Part shown: positions 10,101 to 20,292 of the stretch, piece by piece
Position numbering within the stretch: the first letter of the stretch is position 1
Layout of the letters: the number at the start of each line of letters is the position of its first letter
Origin: Haloarchaeobius litoreus
GTDB taxonomy: Archaea > Halobacteriota > Halobacteria > Halobacteriales > Natrialbaceae
Length of the DNA stretch: 64,000 bases
Direction of reading: 5' to 3'
Assembly (NCBI RefSeq): GCF_024495425.1
Contig: NZ_JANHJR010000003.1
Span: 744,001-808,000 of the forward strand
The notes under the pieces: model-generated
The model's database searches: none
Seen by the model: the letters and a program-made list of their open reading frames with translations, nothing else
Told to the model about the DNA's origin: nothing
Program-made: the position numbers and the translations under genes

Positions 10101-10757
10101 GCCGGTCGCCTCGCCGTCGAGCATGATGGGCATGTTCTTCGCGATGAACTTCGTTTCCTTGTCCTTCGGCGAGTACTGGAGCCCCGTCTCCTTGTCGTAC
10201 AGCGCGACCTCCTCGGCGTAGCGCTCGATCTCGTCGCCGCGGGCTTTGAACTGGTCGATGTCGAGCAGCGCACGGGCGTAGTCCGCGACCAGGACGGAGA
10301 GCGCCTGTGCGGTCCCACCCGCGGAGCGGATGGGCCCGGCGTAGTAGACGTTGATGAACTCGGTGCCGTCGTCGTTCTTCAGCAGCTCGACGCGGTCGAT
10401 ACCCTCGATGGGGGCCGCGACGACACCCTCGGTCAGCAGGGCGACGGCGGTCCGGACCGCGCCCTCGACCTTCCCCTCGCGTGAGTCGTAGTCGCCGACG
10501 GTCCCCTCGACGAAGTCCTCGACGAGTTCGAGCGCGGCCTCCTCGCGGGACATCTCGCCCTCGAGTTCGCGCACCCGCTCGGCGACGCCGTCGATGCCGA
10601 GGATGTTCTCGACGCGGTCGGCCATGTCCCGGGCGGTCGGAATCTCGACCTCGGGTTCGGGGTCGCCTCCCGTCGCCTTGGCGCGCTGTGCGAGGTCGAA
10701 CGCCTCGTCGAGCCGCGATTCGATCCGTTCGAAGTACCGCTCGTCTGCCTCCCGCAT
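7155..10757 (-). CDS. polD2: DNA polymerase D large subunit DP2 (intein-free), 1200 aa
   Basis: Catalytic large subunit of the archaeal replicative polymerase PolD (also called polC). The N-terminus is EADERYFERIESRLDEAFDL. A zinc-binding region near residues 680-740 has CTGCGEQTF, CPDCGERTEPYYFCPDC and CDHCEV. The catalytic motif NCDGDED (residues 950-956) continues into CVMLLLDGLLNFSKAFLPD. A halophile-style acidic insertion (EGDDESEDEGDGDDEANAGDD) lies near residue 290. Many haloarchaeal DP2 genes carry an intein in the catalytic motif; here the site is uninterrupted. The ATG directly precedes, in transcription order follows, the stop of the PPC gene, so the two are adjacent in one transcript. 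Confidence 0.97.
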   Translation of the reverse strand: MREADERYFERIESRLDEAFDLAQRAKATGGDPEPEVEIPTARDMADRVENILGIDGVAERVRELEGEMSREEAALELVEDFVEGTVGDYDSREGKVEGAVRTAVALLTEGVVAAPIEGIDRVELLKNDDGTEFINVYYAGPIRSAGGTAQALSVLVADYARALLDIDQFKARGDEIERYAEEVALYDKETGLQYSPKDKETKFIAKNMPIMLDGEATGDEEVSGFRDLERVDTNSARGGMCLVLAEGIALKAPKIQRYTKNLDEVDWPWLQDLIDGTYYDDAAAEGDDESEDEGDGDDEANAGDDPSEADDGPTGPPRVEKSQKFLRDLIAGRPVFSHPCESGGFRLRYGRARNHGFATAGVHPATMHLVDDFLATGTQIKTERPGKAAGVVPVDSIEGPTVRLANGDVRRVDDPEEALEICNGVERILDLGEYLVNYGEFVENNHPLAPASYTVEWWRGEFDDAGADVQALRDSPHVDLDDPTAEEAIEWATEYDAPLHPAYTYVWHDVSVAAFDELAAAVADGYVEDGTLHVPRRGEVRETVETLLKPHHQTDDELLIRDYVPFLRCLGIDGDLERTWTLDDLSERALTWGTSDDTVDAGKDAEPTDHDDDRPPGTNAIEAVNEVAPFTVRERAPTRIGNRMGRPEKSESRDLSPAVHTLFPVGEAGGSQRSVAEGAKHAPDMRSTPGRIEAQVGTRECTGCGEQTFETRCPDCGERTEPYYFCPDCEQELEPDDAGRVHCDHCEVDGTSVEFHEIDLKEQYWSAMDEVGERENSFEILKGVKGLSSTNKTPEPMAKGVLRAKHGVTAFKDGTVRYDMTDLPVTAVRATELDVTADQLRALGYETDVHGDELRHDDQLVELKVQDVVLSDGAAEHMLKTADFVDDLLESYYGLEPFYEMDDREELVGELVFGMAPHTSAATVGRVVGFTSAAVGYAHPYFHAAKRRNCDGDEDCVMLLLDGLLNFSKAFLPDQRGGKMDAPLVMSSRIDPSEIDDEAHNMDIMWEYPTEFYEAAREMADPEEVEDIMKIAEATLGTEREYTDFAHTHDTTDIHMGPALSAYKTLGSMQDKMDAQLHLSRKLRAVDETDVAERIIEYHFLPDLIGNLRAFSRQETRCLDCGEKYRRMPLTGDCRECGGRVNLTVHQGSVNKYMQTALIVAEEFGCRPYTVQRLEKLEKALSSVFEDDTNRQTGIADFM

Positions 10758-11177
10758 CTATAACCAGAGGTCCAGGTCGGTGGTCTCGTCGTGCTCGCGG
10801 ACGAGGGGTTCCTCGAACGCACGGACGTACAGCTCGCCGGCCCAGACCGTCGCGGCGTCCAGGTGGCCGGCGAGCGCGCCGCCGCTGGGTCGCGAGAGCA
10901 CGGCGTGGGTGTGCGCGAACGGTTCGCCGTCGAGGTCCGCGATGTTACCGACGCAGGCGGCGACCTCCAGCGGTTCGTCGAAGGTAACGGCGTCGTACTC
11001 GCAGGTCTCCTGGTCGTAGAACCACACCTCGGCGTCCTGGACCGCGCCGAGCCCGGTGAACCAGGCGGCCTCGATCCCCTCGTCGGCGGCCAGCTCCTCG
11101 AGCTGTGCGCGCCAGTCCCCGCCGGTCTCCAGCCGACAGCAGAACTCCTGTTCGGTGGTGACCTCCCGGTAGTGCAT
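10758..11177 (-). CDS. PPC/DUF296 domain protein, 139 aa
   Basis: Single plants-and-prokaryotes-conserved (PPC/DUF296) domain, found alone in prokaryotes and fused to AT-hooks in plants. Typical features visible are LEELAADEGIEAAWFTGLGAV, AHTHAVLSRPSGGALAGHL and AATVWAGELYVRAFE. The histidine pair in AHTH and the downstream GHL match the metal-binding positions of archaeal homologues. The start at MHYREVTT is preferred over an upstream ATG because a CCTTTTTGCC element lies about 30 bases before it. The stop codon abuts the DP2 start codon, implying cotranscription. The biochemical role is not known. Confidence 0.85.
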   Translation of the reverse strand: MHYREVTTEQEFCCRLETGGDWRAQLEELAADEGIEAAWFTGLGAVQDAEVWFYDQETCEYDAVTFDEPLEVAACVGNIADLDGEPFAHTHAVLSRPSGGALAGHLDAATVWAGELYVRAFEEPLVREHDETTDLDLWL

Positions 11178-11276
11178 ATCCCCGTGAAGGTGGGTCGACG
11201 GCAAAAAGGTAGTGTCATCACCCGCGACCGGAGCCAGGGCTGGTCGGCGTGGCGTCGCGAGAGAAGTCGGCCGGCG

Positions 11277-11447
11277 TTATCGCCAGGCTGGAAGGTCCGG
11301 TGCGTCCTCCGCCTGCATGGAGAGCCAGGCTCCATCCTCTGTGATGTCTGCGATGACGTACTCCTGGGCGGAGCCTTCACCATCGACAGACGCTACGACG
11401 TCGCGCTCGTCGGGGAACTCCGACGAGCCTGACTCGGATGCTGCCAT
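11277..11447 (-). CDS. small haloarchaeal hypothetical protein, 56 aa
   Basis: Acidic protein beginning MAASESGSSEFPDERDVVASVDGEG and ending SMQAEDAPDLPAWR. The middle (EYVIADITEDGAWLSM) looks like a small beta-sheet. It resembles short single-domain proteins common in haloarchaea, without a known function. An upstream in-frame ATG (11474) exists, but a TATA-like CGCGTTTATG about 28 bases before 11447 favours this start. It is divergent from the dpp operon and shares a 309-base intergenic region with it. Confidence 0.7.
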   Translation of the reverse strand: MAASESGSSEFPDERDVVASVDGEGSAQEYVIADITEDGAWLSMQAEDAPDLPAWR

Positions 11448-11756
11448 ATGAGTCTCTCTCTCATGGCCACTCATAAACGCGTCGAATCGACATTTCAGTT
11501 TACTGTTTCACGCACGCAGGGCACGCGATAAAGTATGTTCGATAGCGGGCCGACCGTGGGCTGGCTTGACAGGTCATGCAACACCATGCCGTATTTTAAT
11601 GCACCCCTACCAGCAACATTGCCACGTTACTCGTTGACATGATTTCGCAGAAAAACCAGGTGACTACGGAGACCCGGTTTAAATGTTAGGGTATGTAAAA
11701 CAGCCACAGACCATAACGGTAATTTTAACCATATCGTCCCAAAAGGGGTGCGTGGG
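11448..11756. promoter_or_regulatory. divergent intergenic region upstream of dpp operon
   Basis: This 309-base AT-richer gap has no convincing gene. On the minus strand, TATA-like CGCGTTTATG near 11470-11479 serves the 56-aa gene. On the plus strand several TATA-like boxes stand in series: GTATTTTAATG near 11591-11601, GGTTTAAATG near 11677-11686 and GGTAATTTTAACC at 11718-11730. The last is nearest dppA. The length and multiple boxes suggest regulated, possibly multi-promoter, control of the transporter. Confidence 0.55.
11718..11730 (+). promoter_or_regulatory. TATA-like box of dppA
   Basis: GGTAATTTTAACC is centred about 33 bases before the dppA ATG at 11757, so the transcript would start only a few bases upstream or at the ATG. 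The element is itself nearly palindromic (GGTnnnnnnnACC), which could allow a repressor to compete with TBP; that second point is speculation. Confidence 0.5.
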
Positions 11757-13625
11757 ATGACAGACAATACCAGCATTGACCGCCGTCGCTTCCTGAAGGC
11801 GACCGGTGGCACAGCTTCTGCAGTCGCAGTCGCGGGATGTCTCGGTGGTAACGGTGACGGTGGGGATACCGATACCCCCGAAGACACCGAGACCGAACCA
11901 CAGGAGACCGCGACCGAGCAGACCACCCGAGAGACGGGCGAGGACCGAGAGCTCCTCGACAAGACGTTCCAGCTCATCAACGCGACGATGAGCACCCTCG
12001 ACCCGGTGGCCGCGACGGACACCGCGTCCGGGACCGTTATTCAGAACGTCTTCGACGCGCTGATGAACTATCCGAACGGCGAGATCGAGGTCGAGCCGCT
12101 CATCGCCGCCGACTACGAGGTCTCCGACGACTTCACGACGTACACGTTCAACATCAAGGAGGACGTCCAGTTCCACAACGGTGACGAGGTCACCGCACAG
12201 GACTTCGTCTACTCCTTCGAGCGCCTCGCGGGCTCGTCCAACAGCCGCCGTCGGTACTTCACGACGTCCTACGCGATGGGCATCGAGCAGACGACCGACG
12301 ACGAGGGCAACTACGAGTGGGGCTCGCTCGGTGCGACGGCAGTCGACGACAAGACCCTCGAGCTCAGCCTGGAGCAGCCGTTCGCGTCCACGCTGGAGAT
12401 GCTCGCCTACACCTCGTTCTCCGCCGTGCCGGAAGGCATCGTCGGCGACCACGGGGACTACGACGGCGAGATGGCCTACGATGACTTCGCACGCAACAAC
12501 CCGATCGGCGCGGGTCCGTTCGTGTTCGAGAGCTGGGAGACCAACACCTCCTGTGACATCGTCCGCAACGAGGACTACCACGGCCCGGTCCCGCACGTCG
12601 CCGGCGTCCACTGGCAGGTCATCACGGACCCCGACGCTGCGTACAACTACGGGCAGAACAAGAACTCCGACCTGGTCTCGATGCCGACGTCGCAGTACGA
12701 CCCGAGCCTGATCTCCATCGAGCAGACGGACTCCAAGGGTCGCGAGATCGGTACCTACGGTCCGATGCGGAACGGCGAGACGGTCCAGTACCTCAAGTAC
12801 TCGACCATCAACTCGTTCTACATCGGCCTGAACGCCAAGAACGTCGAGGCCCCCGCCCGGAAGGCGATGGCCTACGCGATGGACCAGCACGAGGGTGTCG
12901 ACGAGGTCTTCAAGGGCCGCGGCACGCCCGCGTACCACCTCACCCCGCCGGGCATCTACCCCGGCCAGGGTCCGGCGTACGACACGCACGCAGAGGAGAA
13001 CTACCCGTACGGCTACGGTGAGACGCTCCTCGGCGAGGCCCGTCAGGTGATGGAGGACGCCGGCTACGGTCCGAACAACCAGTACGAGGTCACGCTGACC
13101 ACCTACGAGTCCGACACCTGGCAGGGGCTGGGCACCATCCTTCGCGACAAGCTCGCGAACGCCCACGTCAACCTCCAGCTGGAGGAGGCGCCGTTCTCGA
13201 CGCTGCTCAACCGCGGCCGCAACGGCAACCTCGCCGCCTACTCGCTCGGGTGGATCATGGACTGGCCCGCGCCGGACAACTTCCTCGGGCAGGTCGTGCC
13301 GGAGCTCACGAACACCGACCAGGAAGGCGGTGCACAGGGCTTCTACCTGGACTGGGACGACTCCGACACCGACGCGCCGCAGCGCGCGTCCGACGCCTGG
13401 GACCGCATCAGCAACAACCCGGCCCCGACCGAGGAGGCCCAGCAGATCCGCAACGAGGCCTACGTCGAGATGGAGGAGGCGATGTGGGACGACATGATCC
13501 TGCTGCCCGCCTACCACCGTGCCGACGAGCGCATGGCCTACAACTGGGTGGACATGCCGCGCGTGGGTGCCGGTGGCGGCAGCCGCCAGAAGCACAACAA
13601 CGTCTACCTGAACGACCGCAGCTAA
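11757..13625 (+). CDS. dppA: dipeptide/oligopeptide ABC transporter substrate-binding lipoprotein DppA-like
   Basis: Extracellular solute-binding protein family 5 of 622 aa. The N-terminus carries a Tat motif (DRRRFLKATGG) and an archaeal lipobox (AVAGC), so it is exported folded and lipid-anchored. An acidic Thr/Glu/Asp-rich linker follows. The SBP_5 body shows QLINATMSTLDPVAATD, VQFHNGDEVTAQDFVYSFERL, NPIGAGPFVFESWE and RKAMAYAMDQHEGVDEVFKGRG. The partners dppB-F follow on the same strand. The start at 11757 is chosen over GTG 11748 because it gives a canonical Tat signal and fits the TATA spacing. Peptide specificity is inferred from family; nickel or other ligands are possible. Confidence 0.93.
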   Translation: MTDNTSIDRRRFLKATGGTASAVAVAGCLGGNGDGGDTDTPEDTETEPQETATEQTTRETGEDRELLDKTFQLINATMSTLDPVAATDTASGTVIQNVFDALMNYPNGEIEVEPLIAADYEVSDDFTTYTFNIKEDVQFHNGDEVTAQDFVYSFERLAGSSNSRRRYFTTSYAMGIEQTTDDEGNYEWGSLGATAVDDKTLELSLEQPFASTLEMLAYTSFSAVPEGIVGDHGDYDGEMAYDDFARNNPIGAGPFVFESWETNTSCDIVRNEDYHGPVPHVAGVHWQVITDPDAAYNYGQNKNSDLVSMPTSQYDPSLISIEQTDSKGREIGTYGPMRNGETVQYLKYSTINSFYIGLNAKNVEAPARKAMAYAMDQHEGVDEVFKGRGTPAYHLTPPGIYPGQGPAYDTHAEENYPYGYGETLLGEARQVMEDAGYGPNNQYEVTLTTYESDTWQGLGTILRDKLANAHVNLQLEEAPFSTLLNRGRNGNLAAYSLGWIMDWPAPDNFLGQVVPELTNTDQEGGAQGFYLDWDDSDTDAPQRASDAWDRISNNPAPTEEAQQIRNEAYVEMEEAMWDDMILLPAYHRADERMAYNWVDMPRVGAGGGSRQKHNNVYLNDRS

Positions 13626-13662
13626 ATCGGGTTTCGGTCCCGTATCGGATTTTTCATTTTTC
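13626..13662 (+). terminator. T-rich terminator or attenuator after dppA
   Basis: Just after the dppA stop, a CGGG/CCCG stem with short loop (near 13628-13642) is followed by two T-runs (GGATTTTTCATTTTTCGG). T-rich tracts terminate archaeal transcription. Partial termination here would yield more binding protein than membrane components, as is common for such operons. Confidence 0.5.
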
Positions 13663-13786
13663 GGGCGCGTAGCCCCTGGTACGTCCCGAAATACGGCCGC
13701 TGAGGAACGCAAGACATAACCATGGGTGCGAAATATACTCCCAGTAGAACAATGGTGATGGAAGTGGCTCACCGGAGGGACATACC

Positions 13787-14872
13787 ATGAGTCGCTGGGG
13801 GTACTTCGCCCGCAGACTCCTCCTGGCAGTCCCTGTGGTGCTGTTCGGCGTGACAATCACGTTCGCAATCATTCGACTGGGCCCCCTCGACCCGGTCGCG
13901 GCCATCCTCGGTCCGAACACCCCGCCGTCGCAGTACGCGCGGGTCGAAGCGCAGCTCGGGTTGAACCGGCCGCTATGGGAACAGTACATCGAATACATGG
14001 TCGGCCTGTTGACGTTCGACCTCGGGAACTCCTACGTCATCCAGGACAACACCAAGGCGATGACGCTCATCGTCGGCCACGCACCGCGTACGCTCTGGCT
14101 GGGCTTCTGGTCGGTGCTGATCCCGCTGTTCATCGGTATCCCGCTCGGCTTCTACGCCGGGCTCAACCCGAACACGATGGGTGACTACTTCGCCTCCTTC
14201 GGCGGTATCATCTGGAGAGCGATGCCGAACTTCTGGCTCGGCGTCATCCTCTACTCGGTGCTGAGCCAGTCCGTCACCTACTCCGAGATGCTGACCTTCG
14301 GCGTGGTCCAGTTCCAGTGGGACGCCTGGATCGTCACCAACAACATCGGGACGCCGCCGCCGCTGAACTTCTACGACCCGAACGGCACCGAGCTGTTCAC
14401 CATCGGCGGCACCACCATCTCCCTGTTCAGCTTCGACTGGGAGGTCTTCGTCCGCGCGGTGAAGATGGTCCTCCCGCCGGCCATCGTCCTCGGGTCCGCT
14501 TCCATGGGTAACGAGATGCGTCTGGGACGGACGGCCGTGCTCGAGACCATCAACTCGAAGTACGTCGAGACCGCCCGCGCGAAGGGCCTGTCCCGACAGA
14601 AGATCGTCTGGAAGCACGTGTTCCGCAACGCGCTGATTCCGCTGGTGCCGATCATCCTGAACGAGGCGTTCCTGCTCATCGGCGGCTCCGTCATCATGGA
14701 GCAGATCTTCGCCATCAACGGGATCGGCTACCTGTTCTTCCAGGCAGCCCTTCAGGGCGACATGCCGCTGGTCGGCTCGCTGATGTACATCTTCATCCTC
14801 ATCATCGTCTTCATGAACATCTTCCAGGACTTCCTCTATACGATCATCGACCCGCGAGTGGGGTACGAATAA
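13787..14872 (+). CDS. dppB: peptide ABC transporter permease DppB-like, 361 aa
   Basis: Inner-membrane permease of the binding-protein-dependent transport family. It opens with YFARRLLLAVPVVLFGVTITFAIIRLGPLDP, given here in two parts as the first transmembrane helix and following loop. About six helices are visible. The EAA cytoplasmic loop that contacts the ATPase reads VETARAKGLSRQKIVWKHVF, and the end is FQDFLYTIIDPRVGYE. A gap of 161 bases separates it from dppA; a GAAATATACT element near 13728 could be a second promoter. It is followed by dppC after one base. Confidence 0.95.
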   Translation: MSRWGYFARRLLLAVPVVLFGVTITFAIIRLGPLDPVAAILGPNTPPSQYARVEAQLGLNRPLWEQYIEYMVGLLTFDLGNSYVIQDNTKAMTLIVGHAPRTLWLGFWSVLIPLFIGIPLGFYAGLNPNTMGDYFASFGGIIWRAMPNFWLGVILYSVLSQSVTYSEMLTFGVVQFQWDAWIVTNNIGTPPPLNFYDPNGTELFTIGGTTISLFSFDWEVFVRAVKMVLPPAIVLGSASMGNEMRLGRTAVLETINSKYVETARAKGLSRQKIVWKHVFRNALIPLVPIILNEAFLLIGGSVIMEQIFAINGIGYLFFQAALQGDMPLVGSLMYIFILIIVFMNIFQDFLYTIIDPRVGYE

Positions 14873-14873
14873 C

Positions 14874-16693
14874 ATGAGTCAGGTACGTGAAAACAGGACG
14901 TTCTTCGGTCGAATCGCGGCGAACCCGACACCGGCACTCGTCTGGCTCGGCGGCGCGTTGCTCCTCCTCGCAGTGGAGTTCAGCGCCTTCGTCGACGCGC
15001 TGATCCTGTTCGGCGAGCAGATCAACCCGCTCGTCAACGGCAGCAAGGACATCGGTGGCTGGTACGTCAACACGATGTACGACACGCTCGGCGTCGCCGG
15101 CGGGACCGTGATGTCCGCCCTGGGAGCACTCGTCGTGCTCGCGGTGTTCGCCGTCTTCGTCAAGGCGGCGTTCATCCCGTTCAACATCGTCGAGACGCTC
15201 GGCCTCGAGGACCTGCCGATCTCGACGGACTTCCTCGAACGTGCCATCGTCGGGGCCTTCCTCGCGGTGCTGTGGCTCGTCCTGCTGTACGAGCCGCTCG
15301 CGTTCCTGCCCGCACTCCCGCTCATCGGCGAACCGACGCTCGCACAGCTGATACACGGCTTCGCACAGACGAGTGCGAAGGCCGCCGACTGGATCGTCGC
15401 CAACATCCCGACGCTGCTCTCCCGGGACCTGATGCCGAACCAGGGCTTCCTACCGCCGGAGGGCGCCGCCTCCGAGTACCCTGCTGGCAGTGAGATTCTC
15501 GGTGCGCGCATCGCAATCGGCCCGTTCCACGGGACGTTCCTCGGGCTCTCGCCCGCCGTCGCGTGGGCCATCCGCGTGGTCGCGATCTACCTGTACGCCT
15601 TCATCTGGCTCGCCTGGGTCTGGCAGGGCTACAAGACGTTCCGACGGCACTACCGCTTCGCCGACTGGACGCCGCGAGACGACATGGTCGACCGGCTGCG
15701 CACCCACCGCTGGGGCCAGTTCGGCTTCGTGATGGTGTTCCTGTTCCTCGTGATGGCGATGTTCGCCCCCGCGCTGGGACCGACCACCACCGCACAGAAC
15801 ATCTACAACCCGTACGGACACGAGTTCCAGCACGTCGAGGACGGCGAGGTGGAGACGATCACCCACGGGACCGCGAACCTCAACTCCGCCTCCCAGGGAA
15901 CGCCCGACAGCAACGTCGGGGTGATGAGCTACGACGACTACGGGCGGTTCCACCCCATCGGGACGCTGTCTGAACGCGCCAACGGCAAGGACCTGTTCAC
16001 GTTCATGGCCGACGGCGCACGTGTGTCGCTGTTCATCGGCTTGCTGTCCATCGCGCTGGGCGGATTCATCGCGACCGCGCTCGCGATGGTGACGGCGTAC
16101 TACAAGGGGCTCGCGGACCTCATCGTCGTCGTCACCAGTGACTCGGTCCAGGCACTGCCGGGGCTGTTGATCTACATCCTGCTCTCGGTCGTGTTCTCGA
16201 GTCACCCCATCTCGAACATCTACAGCGGTGGGTTCCTGTTGGCGCTCATCTTCGCGGCCACCGGCTGGCCGGCGCTGTGGCGCGCCATCCGTGGACCCGC
16301 GTTCCAGGTGTCCGAGGAGGAGTGGATCGACGCAGCCAAGTCCTACGGTCAGCGACCGTCGGCCACGATGCGCAAGCACATGCTCCCCTACGTGGCGGGC
16401 TACCTGCTCATCTACGGGTCGCTCACCATCGGGGGAATCATCATCAGCGTCGCCGCACTGTCGTTCCTCGGCCTCGGTGTGCAGGCACCGACGCCGGAGT
16501 GGGGGCGTGCGGTCAACATCGGTCGGCCGTACGTCACCACCGTCTCGTGGCACATCGCCACGATTCCGGGCCTGATGGTCGTCTTCGTCGTCACCGGCTT
16601 CAACGCGCTGGGTGACGGCATCCGCGACGCCATCGACCCGCAGTCCGAGGGCAGCGGTGCTGGTGAGACCGCCGCCGCAGGGGGTGGTGGGTG

Positions 16694-16694
<1 letters not shown>
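14874..16694 (+). CDS. dppC: enlarged peptide ABC transporter permease DppC-like, 606 aa
   Basis: DppC family permease about twice the usual 280-320 aa. The classic part begins near residue 275 with RLRTHRWGQFGFVMVFLFL. It continues through VSLFIGLLSIALGGFIATA, and the EAA loop is EEEWIDAAKSYGQRPSATMR. Residues 1-270 are an added region with about four to five hydrophobic helices (for example ALVWLGGALLLLAVEF and TVMSALGALVVLAVFAVFV) and an extracellular-looking loop. A further loop (residues about 300-370) contains ITHGTANLNSASQGTPDSN. The extension seems to be in one frame with no sign of a frameshift. The Gly/Ala-rich tail ends at a TGATG overlap with dppD. Confidence 0.93.
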
Positions 16695-18084
<1,390 letters not shown>

Positions 18085-18088
<4 letters not shown>

Positions 18089-19755
18089 GCAAGCAAGCGA
18101 TGTCCGAGTCGCAGTCGACAGTCCAGTCAGAGCCGATGATCCAGGTGCGGAACCTGAAGACGTACTACCCGGGTGGCGGGCTCATCGCCGACGAACCCGT
18201 CAAGGCGGTCGACGGCGTGAGCTTCGACATCAAGAAGGGCGAGACGCTCGGCCTCGTCGGCGAGTCGGGCTGTGGCAAGTCGACGCTCGGGCGCACGCTC
18301 GTCCAGCTCGAGGACGCCACGGCCGGCACGAGTCGTTTCCAGAAGCCGGACGTCGTCGAGCAGATGGCGAACACCTACGGGCGTCGTACCGTCGACCTCC
18401 GCGAGGTGTACGCCGACAACGACACGGTCGAGCTGGTGACGAAGCTGTTCGCCGACGGCGTCCAGCCGAAGGCCGTCGCCCCGGACCGCGGCTGGGAGGA
18501 CGTCAGCCCGGACGAGATCGACGCTGCGGACTTCGTCCAGCAGACCGGCATGGACGTCTCGGACGTCATCGACCAGGGCTTCGGCCCGAAGCTCGGGCTG
18601 TTCGGCGAGAAGGACTTCGTCTTCGTCGAGGAGGGCCGCATCGAGAACGGCGTCTACGAGGTCGACCGCGGCTACATCGACGTGACCGCCGCGCCGGCCC
18701 GCGCACTGAAACGGCTCCGCGGTCGGCAGCTGGGAATCGTCTTCCAGGACCCCGAATCGAGCCTGAACGACCGGATGACCGTCGGCGAGATCATCCGCGA
18801 GCCGCTCGACGTCCACAGCTGGGGGACGCCCCGGGAGCGCCGCGAGCGCGTCCGCGAACTGCTCGAGACCGTCGGACTGCGTCCGGAGCACTACTACCGC
18901 TACCCGCACCAGTTCTCCGGTGGGCAGCGCCAGCGCGTGGGCATCGCCCGCTCGCTCGCGCTCGAGCCGGACTTCCTGGTGCTCGACGAGCCGGTGTCGG
19001 CGCTGGACGTCTCCGTGCAGGCGAAGATCCTGAACCTGCTGGAGGACCTCCAGGAGGAGTTCGGGCTGACGTACCTGTTCATCGCGCACGACCTGAGCGT
19101 CGTCCGGCACATCTGCGACCGGGTCGCAGTGATGTACCTCGGCAACCTGATGGAGATCGGCCCGACGGACGGGCTGTTCGAGAACCCCGGGAACCCGTAC
19201 ACGCACTCGCTGCTGTCGGCGATTCCGGAGCCGGACCCGTCCGCCTCCAAGGACCGAATCACCCTGCGCGGGACGCCGCCGAGCCCGCGCGACCCGCCGA
19301 CCGGCTGTCCGTTCAGCACGCGCTGTCCGGTGAAGATCCGACCCGACGAGTACCAGCACGTCGACGACGACGTCTGGCAGCGTGTCGAGGTGTTCCGGGA
19401 GGTCATCCGCGAGCGGACCCGTGCGGACCGATCGCTCACGGACCACGCCCGCGAGCTGCTCGGTCGGTCGACGCGCTTCTCCGACGTGACGGATATCACC
19501 GACGAGCTGTTCGGCGACGTCGACCTGCCGACGGAGGTCGCAGAGCACGTCCGCGAGGCCGCGGGCTTCGTCGAGAAGGGCCACGACAACAAGGCCCGGA
19601 ACTACCTGTTCGACCAGTTCGGTAGCATCTGTGACACCGACCGGCCGAAGCACTACCAGGTCAGCGAAGATGGCCGAACGAGCTTCTGCCACCGACACGT
19701 CGACCGGTACGAGGACCCCGCACCGGAGTTCGAGAAGCTCAAGCGGAACCGATGA
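18085..19755 (+). CDS. dppF: peptide ABC transporter ATPase DppF-like with two insertions, 556 aa
   Basis: Second nucleotide-binding subunit of the transporter. Walker A is GESGCGKST (59-67), the Q-loop [12 protein letters not shown] (218-229), the signature [17 protein letters not shown], and Walker [13 protein letters not shown]. Insertion one (about residues 84-201) contains [15 protein letters not shown] and [14 protein letters not shown], clearly like that in dppD. Insertion two (about 418-515) splits the C-terminal oligopeptide domain: [11 protein letters not shown], then about 95 residues, then [10 protein letters not shown] and SFCHRH. The protein is therefore well over the usual 330 aa. 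ATGA overlap with dppD; the stop overlaps the next gene the same way. Confidence 0.93.
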
Positions 19756-20231
19756 GCGACCGGCCCCCGGAGGTGGTCGGAGCGATCCGACTCGGTCGGA
19801 AGACGCTGGACGCCCTGGCGTACGCGGTCCTGCTGGCCGCCGCAGTCGCGGGCACGTCGGCGTTCTTCGAGCTCTCGGGGGAGGGAACGCTGTTCCGGAC
19901 GAAGTACGTGCTGTTCTGGGTCGGGTTCGCGCTGCTCGCGTACGCGTCGTTCCAGCTGCGGCCGGACTCGCCGTCGAAGCTGGAGTCGAAGGGTGAGTTC
20001 GTCACCAGCGGCGACGACCGACAGAAGAGGGCGTCCGGGTCGGTCGGCGCACGGTCGCTGACCCGACTCGAACGCCTCGCTGCCTGGCTCCCGCCGATGC
20101 GGTGGGTCCGGGTGAACCCGGACGACCGGTTCTCGACGCACACGAAGCAGTTCCTGGCGGCGGTGCTGATGCTCGGGCTCTCGATGGCGATGGAGTTCCT
20201 CTTCGGCGTCGCCGCTCCCGGGACGGCCTGA
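19752..20231 (+). CDS. small membrane protein coupled to dppF, 159 aa
   Basis: No recognised enzyme domain. It has three likely transmembrane helices: [39 protein letters not shown] and [20 protein letters not shown]. Between them lies a soluble loop ([15 protein letters not shown] to [14 protein letters not shown]). The ATG overlaps the dppF stop (ATGA), so it is likely the last gene of the dpp operon. Similar haloarchaeal proteins are annotated only as conserved domains of unknown function. A role as accessory to the transporter is inference from position. Confidence 0.75.
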   Translation: MSDRPPEVVGAIRLGRKTLDALAYAVLLAAAVAGTSAFFELSGEGTLFRTKYVLFWVGFALLAYASFQLRPDSPSKLESKGEFVTSGDDRQKRASGSVGARSLTRLERLAAWLPPMRWVRVNPDDRFSTHTKQFLAAVLMLGLSMAMEFLFGVAAPGTA

Positions 20232-20292
20232 CGCTTCCGGCTGTCTGAGCCGGTCAGACACGCTTATCCGGCTTCGTTTCGTGTGTGCAGAT

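Noticed and set aside
6654-10484. A 1276-residue open frame on the plus strand opposite DP2
   Set aside because: It is the antisense shadow of DP2 and the CBS gene. Its translation is low-complexity Arg, Leu and Val-rich and has no domain, while the minus strand carries clear DP2 motifs.
11679-13856. A 725-residue minus-strand frame across dppA
   Set aside because: It spans the promoter of dppA and has no start signal; dppA on the plus strand has a full Tat signal and binding-protein motifs.
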